Below are positions 44,505 to 53,471 of a stretch of DNA of 64,000 bases, in pieces. The stretch is from CAUZIZ01 sp965219005. GTDB taxonomy: Bacteria; Acidobacteriota; UBA6911; RPQK01; JAJDTT01. Below the pieces are notes generated by a model. The model made no database searches. It saw only the letters and a program-made list of their open reading frames with translations, and was not told the DNA's origin. Made by a program: the position numbers and the translations under genes. Numbering within the stretch: position 1 is the first letter of the stretch; each line of letters starts with the position of its first letter. The stretch is from positions 2,108,001 to 2,172,000 of the forward strand of contig CBDCMS010000004.1 in the NCBI GenBank assembly GCA_965219005.1. The letters are read 5' to 3'.

Positions 44505-44534
44505 CAGGTCCACGTCGAAGCGAGAGATGGATAT

Positions 44535-47500
44535 ATGAACCACGTTGGTCTAGATCTCACCTTTCTGAGCCCCGAGGCTGGGACCAGCACACGGGGGCAG
44601 ACGCAAGGACCAGAATGGCGAGGTGACTTTCTAGCTGAACTCTTCTCCTTTGATCTTGACTTGGAGAGGTACTCGGCGAAGGGTGGGCCCGGCGAGCACG
44701 GGAGATATTCGCTTTTCGGTGAGACGGACGGATCTGCCGAGAGTCCCTTGTTTCTGGAATCCCAGACTGAGGACTCCAGGGCCACTCGAGTCTCTGTCTC
44801 CTTCCCTGAGGTCAGCCAAGAGAACCCTCAAAGCTCTGCTCAGACCCCGGCGCTCTTTCCCACGGAGGAGGGGCTTCGGGTCGATCGCCAGCCCACCGAC
44901 TCAGAAAACAGGGAAGGCCGTTCTTCCGAAGCTGGAGCTACGGTTCTCCCAGGACGGAGCATTGTCCGGCCCGCGGGACAACCGATCTCCTTAAGTCTGG
45001 GCGGATTCAATGCAGCCGTTGCTGGTTGGGGTAAGGGCAATGCAATCGCCTGGAATCTGGGCAGCAATCCCGCTGAAGTTCTGGGCAATAGACCGGCGAG
45101 TGAGACAGAAGGTTTGATTGGCGTCGCTTCGGAAAGAATCAAAGCAAATGAGGGATCAGGACGACACCAGATCGCGAACAGCCCAGGCAGCTCGGAGATC
45201 GCGGATTCGGCAAGACGTCAGAGCGTCACAGAATCGCGCCAGGTAGAGGTCGTTGAGAACTCCAGGAATCTAGTCAGTCAACTCAATTCTTCCGCTGTGG
45301 CAAAGAATACGCAGATTCTCCAAGAACGGCTGTGGCTACCCAACGGGGGTGTCAACCTGGCTGAGGGAGCTACCGGGCAATGGATGGAGCGGGCCGGGAA
45401 GGGCGATAAGACAGCCACTGGAGGCCCCTCCGTGCCAGCCCCGAGAACAACCACTGAGGTTGCAGGCAATAGTGAGAGGTCAGACGTCACTCGACACTCT
45501 CAAGAAGCCGTTACGACGGGACGTCCTTCTTCGTCGGCGTCAGGACCGAGCTCTGCGGCTGCGAGTCCCAATGGGGGGCAGGAGTCTACGGCACGTCTTC
45601 CGATCTCCGCTGCCAGGGAACGTCCTGATACAGCGGCATCAAGGCCAAGCCCTATGGCCGGGAGTGACGGCGAAGAGCATGGCGAAACTCGCCGTCCGGT
45701 GGAAGCTGGCGCCTCACGGTTGGAAGCCGGTAGGGGATCTGTGAACTCATCAGAGAACAACAGTTTCGGCCGACCCGTTCACAAGTCCAGCGATGTTTGG
45801 CGTGCCCTGAGTCGATTGGCTTTGCCGCCCAATCTGGGACCAGCGCTGCGGGGCTTTCTGGGGCGAGAAGGCTACCCGAGTACCAGAGACGGGTTCGGTG
45901 AGGTCACCGTTCCTGCGAAGGGGCAGGGGAAGGTTTCTCGGGATAGTACACAGCCTGGAACGGAAACCTCGAGGGTTCCGGCTGGGCCCGATGTCCAGAC
46001 GAAGGGAAACTCAGTCCAACCAGAAGCTCCCGTCAACCAGTCAAGTGCTCGACGCCTTAGTGATAGCCCCTGGCTACCTGCGTTTCGTCAGGGAGACTTC
46101 GTCCAGCTGAAGAATTCAATCGACCTCCCACATGCCCGACTTTTTGCCGACAATACCACTCTTCCTGCGACTCGTCAGGCTCAGTCCCTCCAACCGGAGG
46201 CATCCGCCAGCCAGTCGAGCGGCCGACCCCCCGCTGACAGTACCACTCTTCCTCCGACGCGTCAGGCTCAGTCCTCCCAACCGGAGGCATCCGTCAGCCA
46301 GTCGAGCGGCCGACCCCCCGCCGACAGTACCACTCTTCCTGCGACTCGTCAGGCTCAGTCCCCCCAACCGGAGGCATCCGTCAGCCAGTCGAGTGGCCGA
46401 TCTCCCGCTGACAGTACCGCTCTTTCTTCGAATCGTCAGGGTCAGTCCCTCCAACCGGATGCACCCGTTAGCCAGTCGAGTGGCCGATCCTCTACCGAGA
46501 GCACTTTGCTTTCACTGGACCGGACCGGATTGCGTTCCAGCACCGAAGCGATTTTTTCTGAACGGGTTGTTCAGAATCCGGAAAGAGCGACCAAGCTTCC
46601 CCCTCAGTTCGAGGCTCAGAGGACACCAGAGGCGAAGCTTGGAGGTGAGGAGCAGGTCGAAGGGGAGGAGCGAGCACCAGACGGTCGGTCCAAGCGTGTA
46701 CCTGGATCCGGATCGGAGGCTAAGTCAGGGCTGGAGAGCGAGGGGACATCGCAATCTCGTCCACGATCCTTCTCTAACGAGGCGCCAAAGGGCGTGAATC
46801 CTCTGGAAAGATCGTTCCGTCCGCAGACGGTTTCCTCCCCAAGACAGACTCCGCTGGCAGAGAGCGTTGGGTCAGCGAGAAGCAACGAAACGGGGGTCGA
46901 CCAGGAGCGGGCAGTGGGAAGCACTACGAGGAGTGCTGGGCCTACGGAAGCTTCAAGTGGACCACCGCGAACAGTCGAGCCGAGTGTCTCGCTGGAAGGA
47001 TCAGGGCGACATGCCACCGTCAGGCCTCTCGTCGGTACCGTAGAAAGTAGTAGACGAGCGGAACAGGGAGCCCGGAGTGTGCCGGAGTCGTCTCCGGAAT
47101 CCAGAACCCGCGATGTCGCTTGGAAGATTTCCCGGCAAGGCTCTAAAGAAGATCTTCCCGACGAAGCCAACCCTGTGCGGATGGGTAGGGATTCGCGTAG
47201 TCAATCGCGAGATCCGAGGGGAGAGAAGGTCTCGTTGACTTCATCTCCTGGCCGTGTCCCTGGTGAATCGTCGGTTGGCAAGAGTTCAGTAAATTGGGCC
47301 AAGGAAATGGGTGGTTCCACGGTTGATGCAGCGGTGGAGCGCATCCGACTGACAATCTTCACCAGGGAAGGACAGGTGGTCGCTAGGTCTGCTCGAGCGC
47401 AGCCCGAGCCGGCTCAGGCTTCGGCCCTCGAGGGGCACATCCTGAAAGCGGGGCTGGGACCAAGACCAACCTTGCCTGCTTCTCAGTCGCATCCAGTAAC

Positions 47501-48584
47501 CCTTCAAGCTGGAAGAGGTGTAAGAGAAATCCCCCAAGGGCGCGCCCAGGTGCAGGTCCAGGCTTCCCCGGTGCCTGAGCAGAGCGATCCCGTCGTGGAT
47601 CAGAATGCAAAGTCGGCGGCGGAGCCATGGGTGCGGACCCCGATTACGCTGGGCAAGGACCTTCGAGGAGAGAGCCGCGAAAGACAGCAGCAATCTCCCC
47701 GAGAGAACGGTTCGCTGGAGCAGGTAACTCGCCTGGGTCAGGCGACGCGTCCTGTCTCCTCGAATCTGTGGCCGGACCAATCGATCCGGGGAGGGGAAGG
47801 GCTTCCCCCGAAACCCGAAGAGCCTGTTGAACCTGAAGCAGACACGCGTCAGCCGAAGAAGGCCTTCCTCGACTCGGAGCTGGAGGATAGCAACCGACCG
47901 CTCAGAACCGAGGACAAGTCCGTCGACCCCAAAGATCCTTCCTCAGAGCGAGTCTGGAAGGCTGGCGAGAAGGGCCTGTTCCAGGCTGGAACAGTCGATA
48001 GAACAGTGGAATTGTCCTTGCCACCGAAGGGAACTTCTCTTGAGGCGGGAAACGCCTCCCAAGGCCAGGATGTCAGCAACAGCAGCAGCCGTTCCTACGA
48101 CGGATCTGGGTTGAGTCGTCAATCCATTCCGGTATGGCTCCAGAGTCCCACAGCATTTGTTGACGCTGTGGCCAATCAGTTTGTTCAGCACTCCCGCTTT
48201 CTGAGGAACGGCGAGACGGTTCGGTTTGACATTGAATTGAACCCGGAGTTTCTGGGCAAGATTCGAATCAAGACCTCGGTCAATCACCAGAACCAACTGA
48301 CGGTTGAGATCAGAGTGGATGACCCCGATGTGAGAGAGGCTCTTGAGCGGAGGATCCCGGCGCTTGTCGAGAAGCTCCAGGGAATGGGTGTGGAACCTGA
48401 TCGGCTGAAGGTCGATGGTTTCAGCTCCCACTCCCAATCCGACACGCAGCAGCAAGAAGGTCAGCGGCGTGACCAGACTGGTGCGGGGAAAACCTGGTCA
48501 CAGCTTGGCGCCGACGAGGTGGAAGAGGAGTGGCCGGAGTGGCCGGAGACCATTGAGGGTGAGGGGATTCACTATTTTGCCTGA
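44535..48584 (+). CDS. fliK: Flagellar hook-length control protein FliK, very long, with tandem repeats
   Basis: 1,349 residues from ATG 44535, about three times the usual FliK length. The start is placed there because a sigma-54 promoter covers codons 7-11 of the longer frame. Most of the protein is low-complexity Ser/Pro/Gly/Arg-rich sequence, including six 29-residue repeats at about 490-663. The conserved FliK C-terminal domain is at about 1223-1300 (FDIELNPEFLGKIRIKTSV, RRIPALVEKLQGMGVEPD). FliK measures hook length and switches export specificity; longer FliK generally means a longer hook, so a long hook may be expected if it is functional. Confidence 0.88.
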   Translation: MNHVGLDLTFLSPEAGTSTRGQTQGPEWRGDFLAELFSFDLDLERYSAKGGPGEHGRYSLFGETDGSAESPLFLESQTEDSRATRVSVSFPEVSQENPQSSAQTPALFPTEEGLRVDRQPTDSENREGRSSEAGATVLPGRSIVRPAGQPISLSLGGFNAAVAGWGKGNAIAWNLGSNPAEVLGNRPASETEGLIGVASERIKANEGSGRHQIANSPGSSEIADSARRQSVTESRQVEVVENSRNLVSQLNSSAVAKNTQILQERLWLPNGGVNLAEGATGQWMERAGKGDKTATGGPSVPAPRTTTEVAGNSERSDVTRHSQEAVTTGRPSSSASGPSSAAASPNGGQESTARLPISAARERPDTAASRPSPMAGSDGEEHGETRRPVEAGASRLEAGRGSVNSSENNSFGRPVHKSSDVWRALSRLALPPNLGPALRGFLGREGYPSTRDGFGEVTVPAKGQGKVSRDSTQPGTETSRVPAGPDVQTKGNSVQPEAPVNQSSARRLSDSPWLPAFRQGDFVQLKNSIDLPHARLFADNTTLPATRQAQSLQPEASASQSSGRPPADSTTLPPTRQAQSSQPEASVSQSSGRPPADSTTLPATRQAQSPQPEASVSQSSGRSPADSTALSSNRQGQSLQPDAPVSQSSGRSSTESTLLSLDRTGLRSSTEAIFSERVVQNPERATKLPPQFEAQRTPEAKLGGEEQVEGEERAPDGRSKRVPGSGSEAKSGLESEGTSQSRPRSFSNEAPKGVNPLERSFRPQTVSSPRQTPLAESVGSARSNETGVDQERAVGSTTRSAGPTEASSGPPRTVEPSVSLEGSGRHATVRPLVGTVESSRRAEQGARSVPESSPESRTRDVAWKISRQGSKEDLPDEANPVRMGRDSRSQSRDPRGEKVSLTSSPGRVPGESSVGKSSVNWAKEMGGSTVDAAVERIRLTIFTREGQVVARSARAQPEPAQASALEGHILKAGLGPRPTLPASQSHPVTLQAGRGVREIPQGRAQVQVQASPVPEQSDPVVDQNAKSAAEPWVRTPITLGKDLRGESRERQQQSPRENGSLEQVTRLGQATRPVSSNLWPDQSIRGGEGLPPKPEEPVEPEADTRQPKKAFLDSELEDSNRPLRTEDKSVDPKDPSSERVWKAGEKGLFQAGTVDRTVELSLPPKGTSLEAGNASQGQDVSNSSSRSYDGSGLSRQSIPVWLQSPTAFVDAVANQFVQHSRFLRNGETVRFDIELNPEFLGKIRIKTSVNHQNQLTVEIRVDDPDVREALERRIPALVEKLQGMGVEPDRLKVDGFSSHSQSDTQQQEGQRRDQTGAGKTWSQLGADEVEEEWPEWPETIEGEGIHYFA
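46002..46523 (+). repeat. Six 87-bp tandem repeats within fliK
   Basis: Unit starts near 46002, 46089, 46176, 46263, 46350 and 46437. The last four are nearly identical; the first two are diverged. Each encodes 29 residues around the pattern QPEASxSQSSGRxPADSTxL. The period is a multiple of three, so copy changes would keep the frame and alter the length of the molecular ruler. Confidence 0.9.
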
Positions 48585-48615
48585 GAGTAACAACCGACCT
48601 GAGAGTAACAACCGA
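48580..48615 (+). repeat. 18-bp direct duplication at the fliK stop codon
   Basis: CCTGAGAGTAACAACCGA occurs twice head to tail; the first copy contains the fliK TGA stop. It looks like a recent slippage duplication and does not change either gene. Confidence 0.85.
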
Positions 48616-48637
48616 GTCGTTCGAAAGGAGGTATGAG

Positions 48638-48946
48638 ATGGGTTCCATTAGTCCAATTTCGAATCTGATAGGACAACCCGCCAGTACGGTCAGTTTGGGG
48701 CCGGAGCTAGATAAGTCCGAATTCTTGGAGCTTCTGATGGCCCAGGTGAACAATCAGAACCCGCTGGAGCCGATGGACAACGCGGAGTTCGTTTCGCAGC
48801 TGACCCAGTTCAGCTCACTGGAACAGCTCATGTTGATCCGCGAGGCGACTGAGCTGATGGCTTTCCTGGGTAGCACCCTGCAGCCAATCCAGGAGATTGA
48901 GCCGCGGCCGGAGGCTGAGGGGGGGCTGGGACGAGCGGGACCGTAG
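48638..48946 (+). CDS. flgD: Flagellar hook-cap protein FlgD, short form
   Basis: 102 residues with the conserved FlgD N-terminal region: SEFLELLMAQVNNQNPLEPM and DNAEFVSQLTQFSSLEQL. The usual C-terminal tudor/Fn-like part is absent; the gene ends with TAG after a Gly/Pro tail. Short FlgD proteins exist in some bacteria, but the next flagellar gene (flgE) is missing here, so loss of the 3' region by rearrangement is possible. AAAGGAGG precedes the start. Confidence 0.85.
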   Translation: MGSISPISNLIGQPASTVSLGPELDKSEFLELLMAQVNNQNPLEPMDNAEFVSQLTQFSSLEQLMLIREATELMAFLGSTLQPIQEIEPRPEAEGGLGRAGP

Positions 48947-49095
48947 GACCCCCGGACACCGAGTCCGCCTTGCTTCCGGGTGGGAGCGAAGGCGCGCCTC
49001 AAGATCAATAGACCGATCGATGGATGTGCCCGGATCGACCCCAGAAAGGGGGGTGCCGGGTGAAAAGACGACAACCAAGAACAGCATCAAAGGAG

Positions 49096-50102
49096 AATCT
49101 GGTTATGCACTTAACTCCGGATAGGTGACGGTGGGATAGAGCGAACAGGCTGTCAGGAGACGGTCGAAGAGCTCGGATTCCCAGAAACGACGATTGAAAC
49201 GGTAACAAAACTCAGCCAGGTAACGTTGAAGGTCCTTGAGGCTGACCGCTTTCTGAGTCCCTTGGAGCTGAGTCTTGCAGTTGGAAATGAGGGTGTGAAC
49301 CCATGGGAACTGTTCAAAACCCATCCCCACCCACTCGAGCCGGACGCGTTCATGCTGGTAGCCGGCTTGAGCTAAACCGACAAACGCGTGATAGGCGTCG
49401 CTTCGGATCTGAGCTCCGGGGTCGATCCTCGCCCAGGCGACCCGCTTCACATTGTCGCTGGTTATGTTATCGACCACATCCAGACTTAGAAACCTCGGCC
49501 CCCCGGCTTTCGTTATCTCCACCGCGGCCAGAACTTTGGCCTTGCCTTCGGTCCCTCGTCCTCGCTTGCGACCCCGACGATTTCTCCCTCGTCGTCGGCC
49601 TCCAAAGAAAGAGTCATCCAGCTCCACCAGGTGACTTAATTGGTAGCAGTCATTACGTTTGGCCATGGCTTGTCGGATCTTATGTCCCATCATCCAGACC
49701 GTCCGATAGCTTCCGATTCCCAGCAGCTTCTGCAGTCCCTTCATCGAGTAGCCCGCTTTGCAACGGCTCATCAAGAAGATGGTCCAAAACCAATATCTCA
49801 GGGGCACCCGCGTCTTGTGGAAAATCGTCCCGGCGGTGGAAGAAGCCTGATACCGGCATTGGCGACACTCCATCAATCGCCGGTGCTGCAACCAGTAGCC
49901 TCCTTGACCCCCACAACGGGGACAGACAAATCCTTCCGGCCAGCGTTTCTGCATCAGGTAACTCAGACAAGCTTCTTCTGTGGCAAAACGCTCTTGAAAC
50001 TCCAACAAATTCATCTTTTCGTACATCCACTCACCTCCTGTCTCTCACCTTTTTTACTAGGAGGTGGTGACTTTTTCCGGAGTTAAGTGCATAACCAGAT
50101 TC
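49096..50102. mobile_element. IS1595-family (ISXO2-like) insertion sequence
   Basis: 1,007 bp bounded by perfect 27-bp inverted repeats beginning GAATCTGGTTATGCACTTAA (49096-49122 and 50076-50102). One transposase gene on the minus strand. No direct target duplication of the 8-bp size typical of the family is seen at the edges (left AAAGGA, right GAGAAAG). The right end abuts the dispersed repeat copy A. Confidence 0.9.
49103..50026 (-). CDS. IS1595-family transposase (ISXO2-like)
   Basis: 307 residues. N-terminal zinc ribbon (FVCPRCGG with ECRQCRYQASSTAGTIF), then the ISXO2-like DDE domain with LVELDDSFFGGRR, QIRSDAYHAF and a C-terminal WVHTLISNCKTQLQGT, RYLAEFCYRFNRRFWES. It appears full length. 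The stop codon lies inside the left terminal repeat. Confidence 0.92.
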   Translation of the reverse strand: MYEKMNLLEFQERFATEEACLSYLMQKRWPEGFVCPRCGGQGGYWLQHRRLMECRQCRYQASSTAGTIFHKTRVPLRYWFWTIFLMSRCKAGYSMKGLQKLLGIGSYRTVWMMGHKIRQAMAKRNDCYQLSHLVELDDSFFGGRRRGRNRRGRKRGRGTEGKAKVLAAVEITKAGGPRFLSLDVVDNITSDNVKRVAWARIDPGAQIRSDAYHAFVGLAQAGYQHERVRLEWVGMGFEQFPWVHTLISNCKTQLQGTQKAVSLKDLQRYLAEFCYRFNRRFWESELFDRLLTACSLYPTVTYPELSA

Positions 50103-50133
50103 GAGAAAGAAACTTTTCGGGGTTAGCAGAGAT

Positions 50134-50305
50134 CTTGCTGTTGTCCGGCTCTCTCCTCGGAACTGGGGTTCCTATTGCTGAACGGTCAAGTCGTTCGCGG
50201 CTCTGCCGGACTTGGCTTCGCAATGCTGGCGGTCTATTCGTGCACGGCAACACCTCTTTCCGGACACTGTTCACTGCTCACTGCACTACTGCTCACTATT
50301 CAAGT
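50134..50305 (+). repeat. Dispersed repeat, copy A
   Basis: The first about 125 bases match the reverse strand of 26500-26629 (shared blocks GCTCTCTCCTCGGAA and TCAAGTCGTTCGCGGCTCTG). The tail (CACTGCACTACTGCTCACTA) resembles 8710-8740. It lies between the IS1595 element and dusB in non-coding sequence. Confidence 0.7.
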
Positions 50306-50360
50306 TTCAGATTAGTCCTCGATGTTGCGAAATCACGCCATCAAGGCCTATCCTATTGAG

Positions 50361-51407
50361 ATGATGGCTGATAGTCACCTCACCCGGGGTCGAACCGCAG
50401 CGCCCGTATTCCGAGTCGGGGATATACCCGTCTATGGAGACCTCATCCTGTCGCCGATGGCAGGTTTTAGCGATCTTCCCTATCGCTCCCTTTGCCGGCA
50501 GTACGGATCCGCTATGAGCTACACCGAGTTCGTTTCTGTCGCGGCCTATCTGGCGGGTCCAGGAGAGAGAACACTGCAGATGCTTGCCTACTGTCCTGAA
50601 GAACGACCCGTTACCTTCCAGATCTTCGACAGCGAGGAGGATCGAATCGTGGAGGCGGCTAGGCGTCTCGAGGCACTGACGCCCGACATTATCGACCTCA
50701 ACATGGGCTGCTCGGTGCGCAAGGTGAGCGGACGTGGGGCAGGGGCCGGATTGCTTCGAGATCCTCGGAAAATTGGCCGAATCTTTTCCCGTCTGTCCCG
50801 TGTATTGAAAGTTCCGGTCACAGGGAAGATTCGGCTGGGCTGGGACGACGATTCGCGTAACTACTTGGACGTTGTCCGCGCCCTGCAGGATAACGGAGCC
50901 AGCTTGGTGGCGGTTCATGGTCGAACGAAAACGCAAGCCTACAGTGGCCAGGCCGACTGGGATGCCATCGCCCGCGTCGTCGAGATCGCCACCGTGCCTG
51001 TGATCGGCAATGGCGACGTTCGCTGTGTAGCGGATATCGATCGGATGAAGAGTCACACCGGATGTACGGCCGTAATGATTGCACGGGGGGCGATGGGGCA
51101 TCCCTGGATTTTCGGTCGGCGGGATCGATCTCAAGTCGACTTTACCGAGAAAGCTGATTTCATCCGACGACACTTCAAGCGGATGTCCGATTTCTACGGC
51201 CAGAGCAGATCCCTCATCCTGATTCGAAAGCACATCACTCGCTACTTGAAGCAATACTCCAACCTGGAGAATCTGCAGAAACGCCTAGTGCAGGTGAGCG
51301 ACCCCGATGAACTTGACTGCTTGCTCGACACGGTGGGCAGGAGGCTGATAGAGGGCGGTCAGTCACCCGGTCACGGGGGTACTAGCCTCCATTCCCAGGC
51401 GGCGTAA
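50361..51407 (+). CDS. dusB: tRNA-dihydrouridine synthase, DusB type
   Basis: 348 residues from ATG 50361 (an ATG follows directly, and the frame extends to 50322; the choice is uncertain because no clear ribosome site is present). FMN-binding TIM barrel with LSPMAGFSDLPYR, the catalytic cysteine in IDLNMGCSVRKV, VTGKIRLGWDDD, AVHGRTKTQAYSG and IGNGDVRC. It reduces uridine to dihydrouridine in tRNA D-loops. Unrelated to the flagellar genes before it. Confidence 0.92.
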   Translation: MMADSHLTRGRTAAPVFRVGDIPVYGDLILSPMAGFSDLPYRSLCRQYGSAMSYTEFVSVAAYLAGPGERTLQMLAYCPEERPVTFQIFDSEEDRIVEAARRLEALTPDIIDLNMGCSVRKVSGRGAGAGLLRDPRKIGRIFSRLSRVLKVPVTGKIRLGWDDDSRNYLDVVRALQDNGASLVAVHGRTKTQAYSGQADWDAIARVVEIATVPVIGNGDVRCVADIDRMKSHTGCTAVMIARGAMGHPWIFGRRDRSQVDFTEKADFIRRHFKRMSDFYGQSRSLILIRKHITRYLKQYSNLENLQKRLVQVSDPDELDCLLDTVGRRLIEGGQSPGHGGTSLHSQAA

Positions 51408-51443
51408 TCGAAGCGGGCGCCTTGGGTAGGGGAAGCTGCACGG

Positions 51444-53471
51444 TCAGGCGCTCAGGGTGATGGTAGACCGGACCCTCAGCGAATCGACTCGGCCCCTCCT
51501 GGTTTCGTCTACTTCCTGCGCAGAGAGCGCCAGCCGACAGAAGAAACTGTCGTCTACTTCCCGATAGATGATCATCCCCACCAAAGCCGCTTGTTCCTTG
51601 TCGATCTTCAGCAGCAGCCTGGTGGAACCATCTCCGAACTCGACGGAGCCACCCGTTATTCCGATGGCATGGCATGCAGAGACGCCGAAGGAAACCGGTG
51701 CTGTGTGGTCCATCCTTGTCCCGCACAAACGGAACTTTTCTTGTTCCTGCCCACCGAGATGAGTCCGGTAGTAGAGTCGAGAACGGTCGAACGCCTCAGG
51801 GTTCAGGGTGAAGTGGCCCATTCTCAGCGCTCCGATGGGTACCTTTCGCCAGTCGATGTCGTAGCTTAGCTCGACTCTCGGAACGCCAGCGAAAACCCTG
51901 ATTCTTTTGCGTACAGGCCCGAGTGGAGTGGGCACCTCTGCGCTGACTTGTACCCACTCTGGGCTCTTTTCTATTGTTGCTTCGACCGGTTCCAGATCAG
52001 TCACCTTGGGACGACCGAAGCACTCCAGAGTCACGTGGCCGCTGTACCAGTCCGATCCCAGAGCAATGTCTTCGTAGTAACCGTGGGGTAGGGTGCCACA
52101 TAGCTTGGTTTCTCCGGCTGGTTCAAATCCCAGGTGGTCGAGGGCCAGCCCCCGTCTTCGATTCAGGGAAATCTGGACGTGGTCGTTACGGATGATGATA
52201 TGGCTACCGTGCTTCTCGATGATGCTTTCCGGATGCGGTGATCGGGGGATCCCAGCGGACGTAGTCTCTCCTGAATCAACCGCCACCGGCCGTGGGACGG
52301 AGAGCCTTCGTTCGAAAGCGGCAAGCCGTTTGCGGTAGCTTTTCCAGCGATTTGGGCTGATATGGGTACGGAAGTCGCTGCTCCAGAGGTAGCACAACTC
52401 GCGCCAGAGATCGTCACCGGGGGAGGTTTTTTCTAGCAACGCTCGATAGCATTGCCAGCAGGCCGTGTTGATTGCCAGATCGTTTCGACCCGTGACGGCC
52501 CAACGGGTAATGTTGTATTTGTTCTGCTTCTTGACCGGAATCGGCTCGACTGCTGACTCCAGACTGAGTCGGTTGCCGGATCCGGGCATTCCCATCAAGT
52601 CCAGGACCTGGCTGGGTAAAGCAAAACTGTAGCGACCGTCCATCTTCAAAGCCTGGAAGAGCTCGGATATTCGCGTCCACTCGCTGCTACTGCCAAGCGG
52701 CGCCTCGGTATGGTATCGACCCGGTCGAAAGTCAAAGATCTCCACGTCGTTTCCATAGAGTAGGAAGGCCCCGGTATGTAGGTCGGCGTGTCCATGGAGA
52801 TAGGTCAGGTACTCGTCCAGACTGGTCTCGGAGTGGACGTAACGCTGAAATTTCTGGAAGGCGATGGAGGTGTTCCAGATCAGACCGATCTCCTCGTCGC
52901 CAGGTCCGCACGCCAGTTGGGGTAGGTAGCGCCAGCTGGGGTCCCACTCTGGGTGGGCGGAAGCGGGGTTGTCCCACTCCATCAGAATGGCTTCGTACCC
53001 CGCTTGGCGGTAAAGGCTCACCATGCTGGCAGAGTAGGCTTGCTCGTTCACGAGGGCGAGGCGCGGGGCAAACCCAAGGAGCTCTTCATATACCTCGCGG
53101 CCAAGACGTTGGTTGATACGGTTGACCTCATCGGGGACCAGGGGGCCAATCAGCTGAGCGTAGCCGCTGCCAACGAACTCGCACCTTCCCGCCGCGCTCA
53201 GAACTCTCAATTCGTCGACCCAGCCAGGGTCCAGGGCGGCGATTGTTTCGAGGGTGTAGGCCGAAGCCTCAATGCCGCACGGAATCTCAAGTCGTCGAGT
53301 CAGCTCCAGCAGTGGCCAATAGCAGCAGCGGATGACCTGGGGCCGAAGATCCTCTTCGATTGACGAGTAGGCCAGGTTGAGATGAAAGAGGGTATAGAGG
53401 CTCAGGCAACCCGAAGATGCAGTGAGAGCTTCCGGCGCCGTACTAGCCGCAGGCAGCTGAAGTCCTTCCAT
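51444..53471 (-). CDS. Glycoside hydrolase family 57-like protein
   Basis: 675 residues. The N terminus (LYTLFHLNLAYSSIEED) and the block EFVGSGYAQLIGPLVP resemble the GH57/GH38-type (beta/alpha)7 barrels; a candidate nucleophile is the glutamate in ALVNEQAYS, and LLYGNDVEIFDFRPGRYH follows. The C-terminal half is beta-rich. GH57 enzymes act on alpha-linked glucans and galactosides; the target here is probably a surface glycan, given the neighbours. It overlaps the ATP-grasp gene by 29 bases. Confidence 0.7.
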   Translation of the reverse strand: MEGLQLPAASTAPEALTASSGCLSLYTLFHLNLAYSSIEEDLRPQVIRCCYWPLLELTRRLEIPCGIEASAYTLETIAALDPGWVDELRVLSAAGRCEFVGSGYAQLIGPLVPDEVNRINQRLGREVYEELLGFAPRLALVNEQAYSASMVSLYRQAGYEAILMEWDNPASAHPEWDPSWRYLPQLACGPGDEEIGLIWNTSIAFQKFQRYVHSETSLDEYLTYLHGHADLHTGAFLLYGNDVEIFDFRPGRYHTEAPLGSSSEWTRISELFQALKMDGRYSFALPSQVLDLMGMPGSGNRLSLESAVEPIPVKKQNKYNITRWAVTGRNDLAINTACWQCYRALLEKTSPGDDLWRELCYLWSSDFRTHISPNRWKSYRKRLAAFERRLSVPRPVAVDSGETTSAGIPRSPHPESIIEKHGSHIIIRNDHVQISLNRRRGLALDHLGFEPAGETKLCGTLPHGYYEDIALGSDWYSGHVTLECFGRPKVTDLEPVEATIEKSPEWVQVSAEVPTPLGPVRKRIRVFAGVPRVELSYDIDWRKVPIGALRMGHFTLNPEAFDRSRLYYRTHLGGQEQEKFRLCGTRMDHTAPVSFGVSACHAIGITGGSVEFGDGSTRLLLKIDKEQAALVGMIIYREVDDSFFCRLALSAQEVDETRRGRVDSLRVRSTITLSA

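Noticed and set aside
46002..46523. Regular repeats suggesting a CRISPR array
   Set aside because: The 87-bp units are head-to-tail without spacers and lie in frame within fliK.
48897..49124. Small arginine-rich plus-strand frame after flgD
   Set aside because: Low-complexity translation running into the IS1595 end; no ribosome site and no family.
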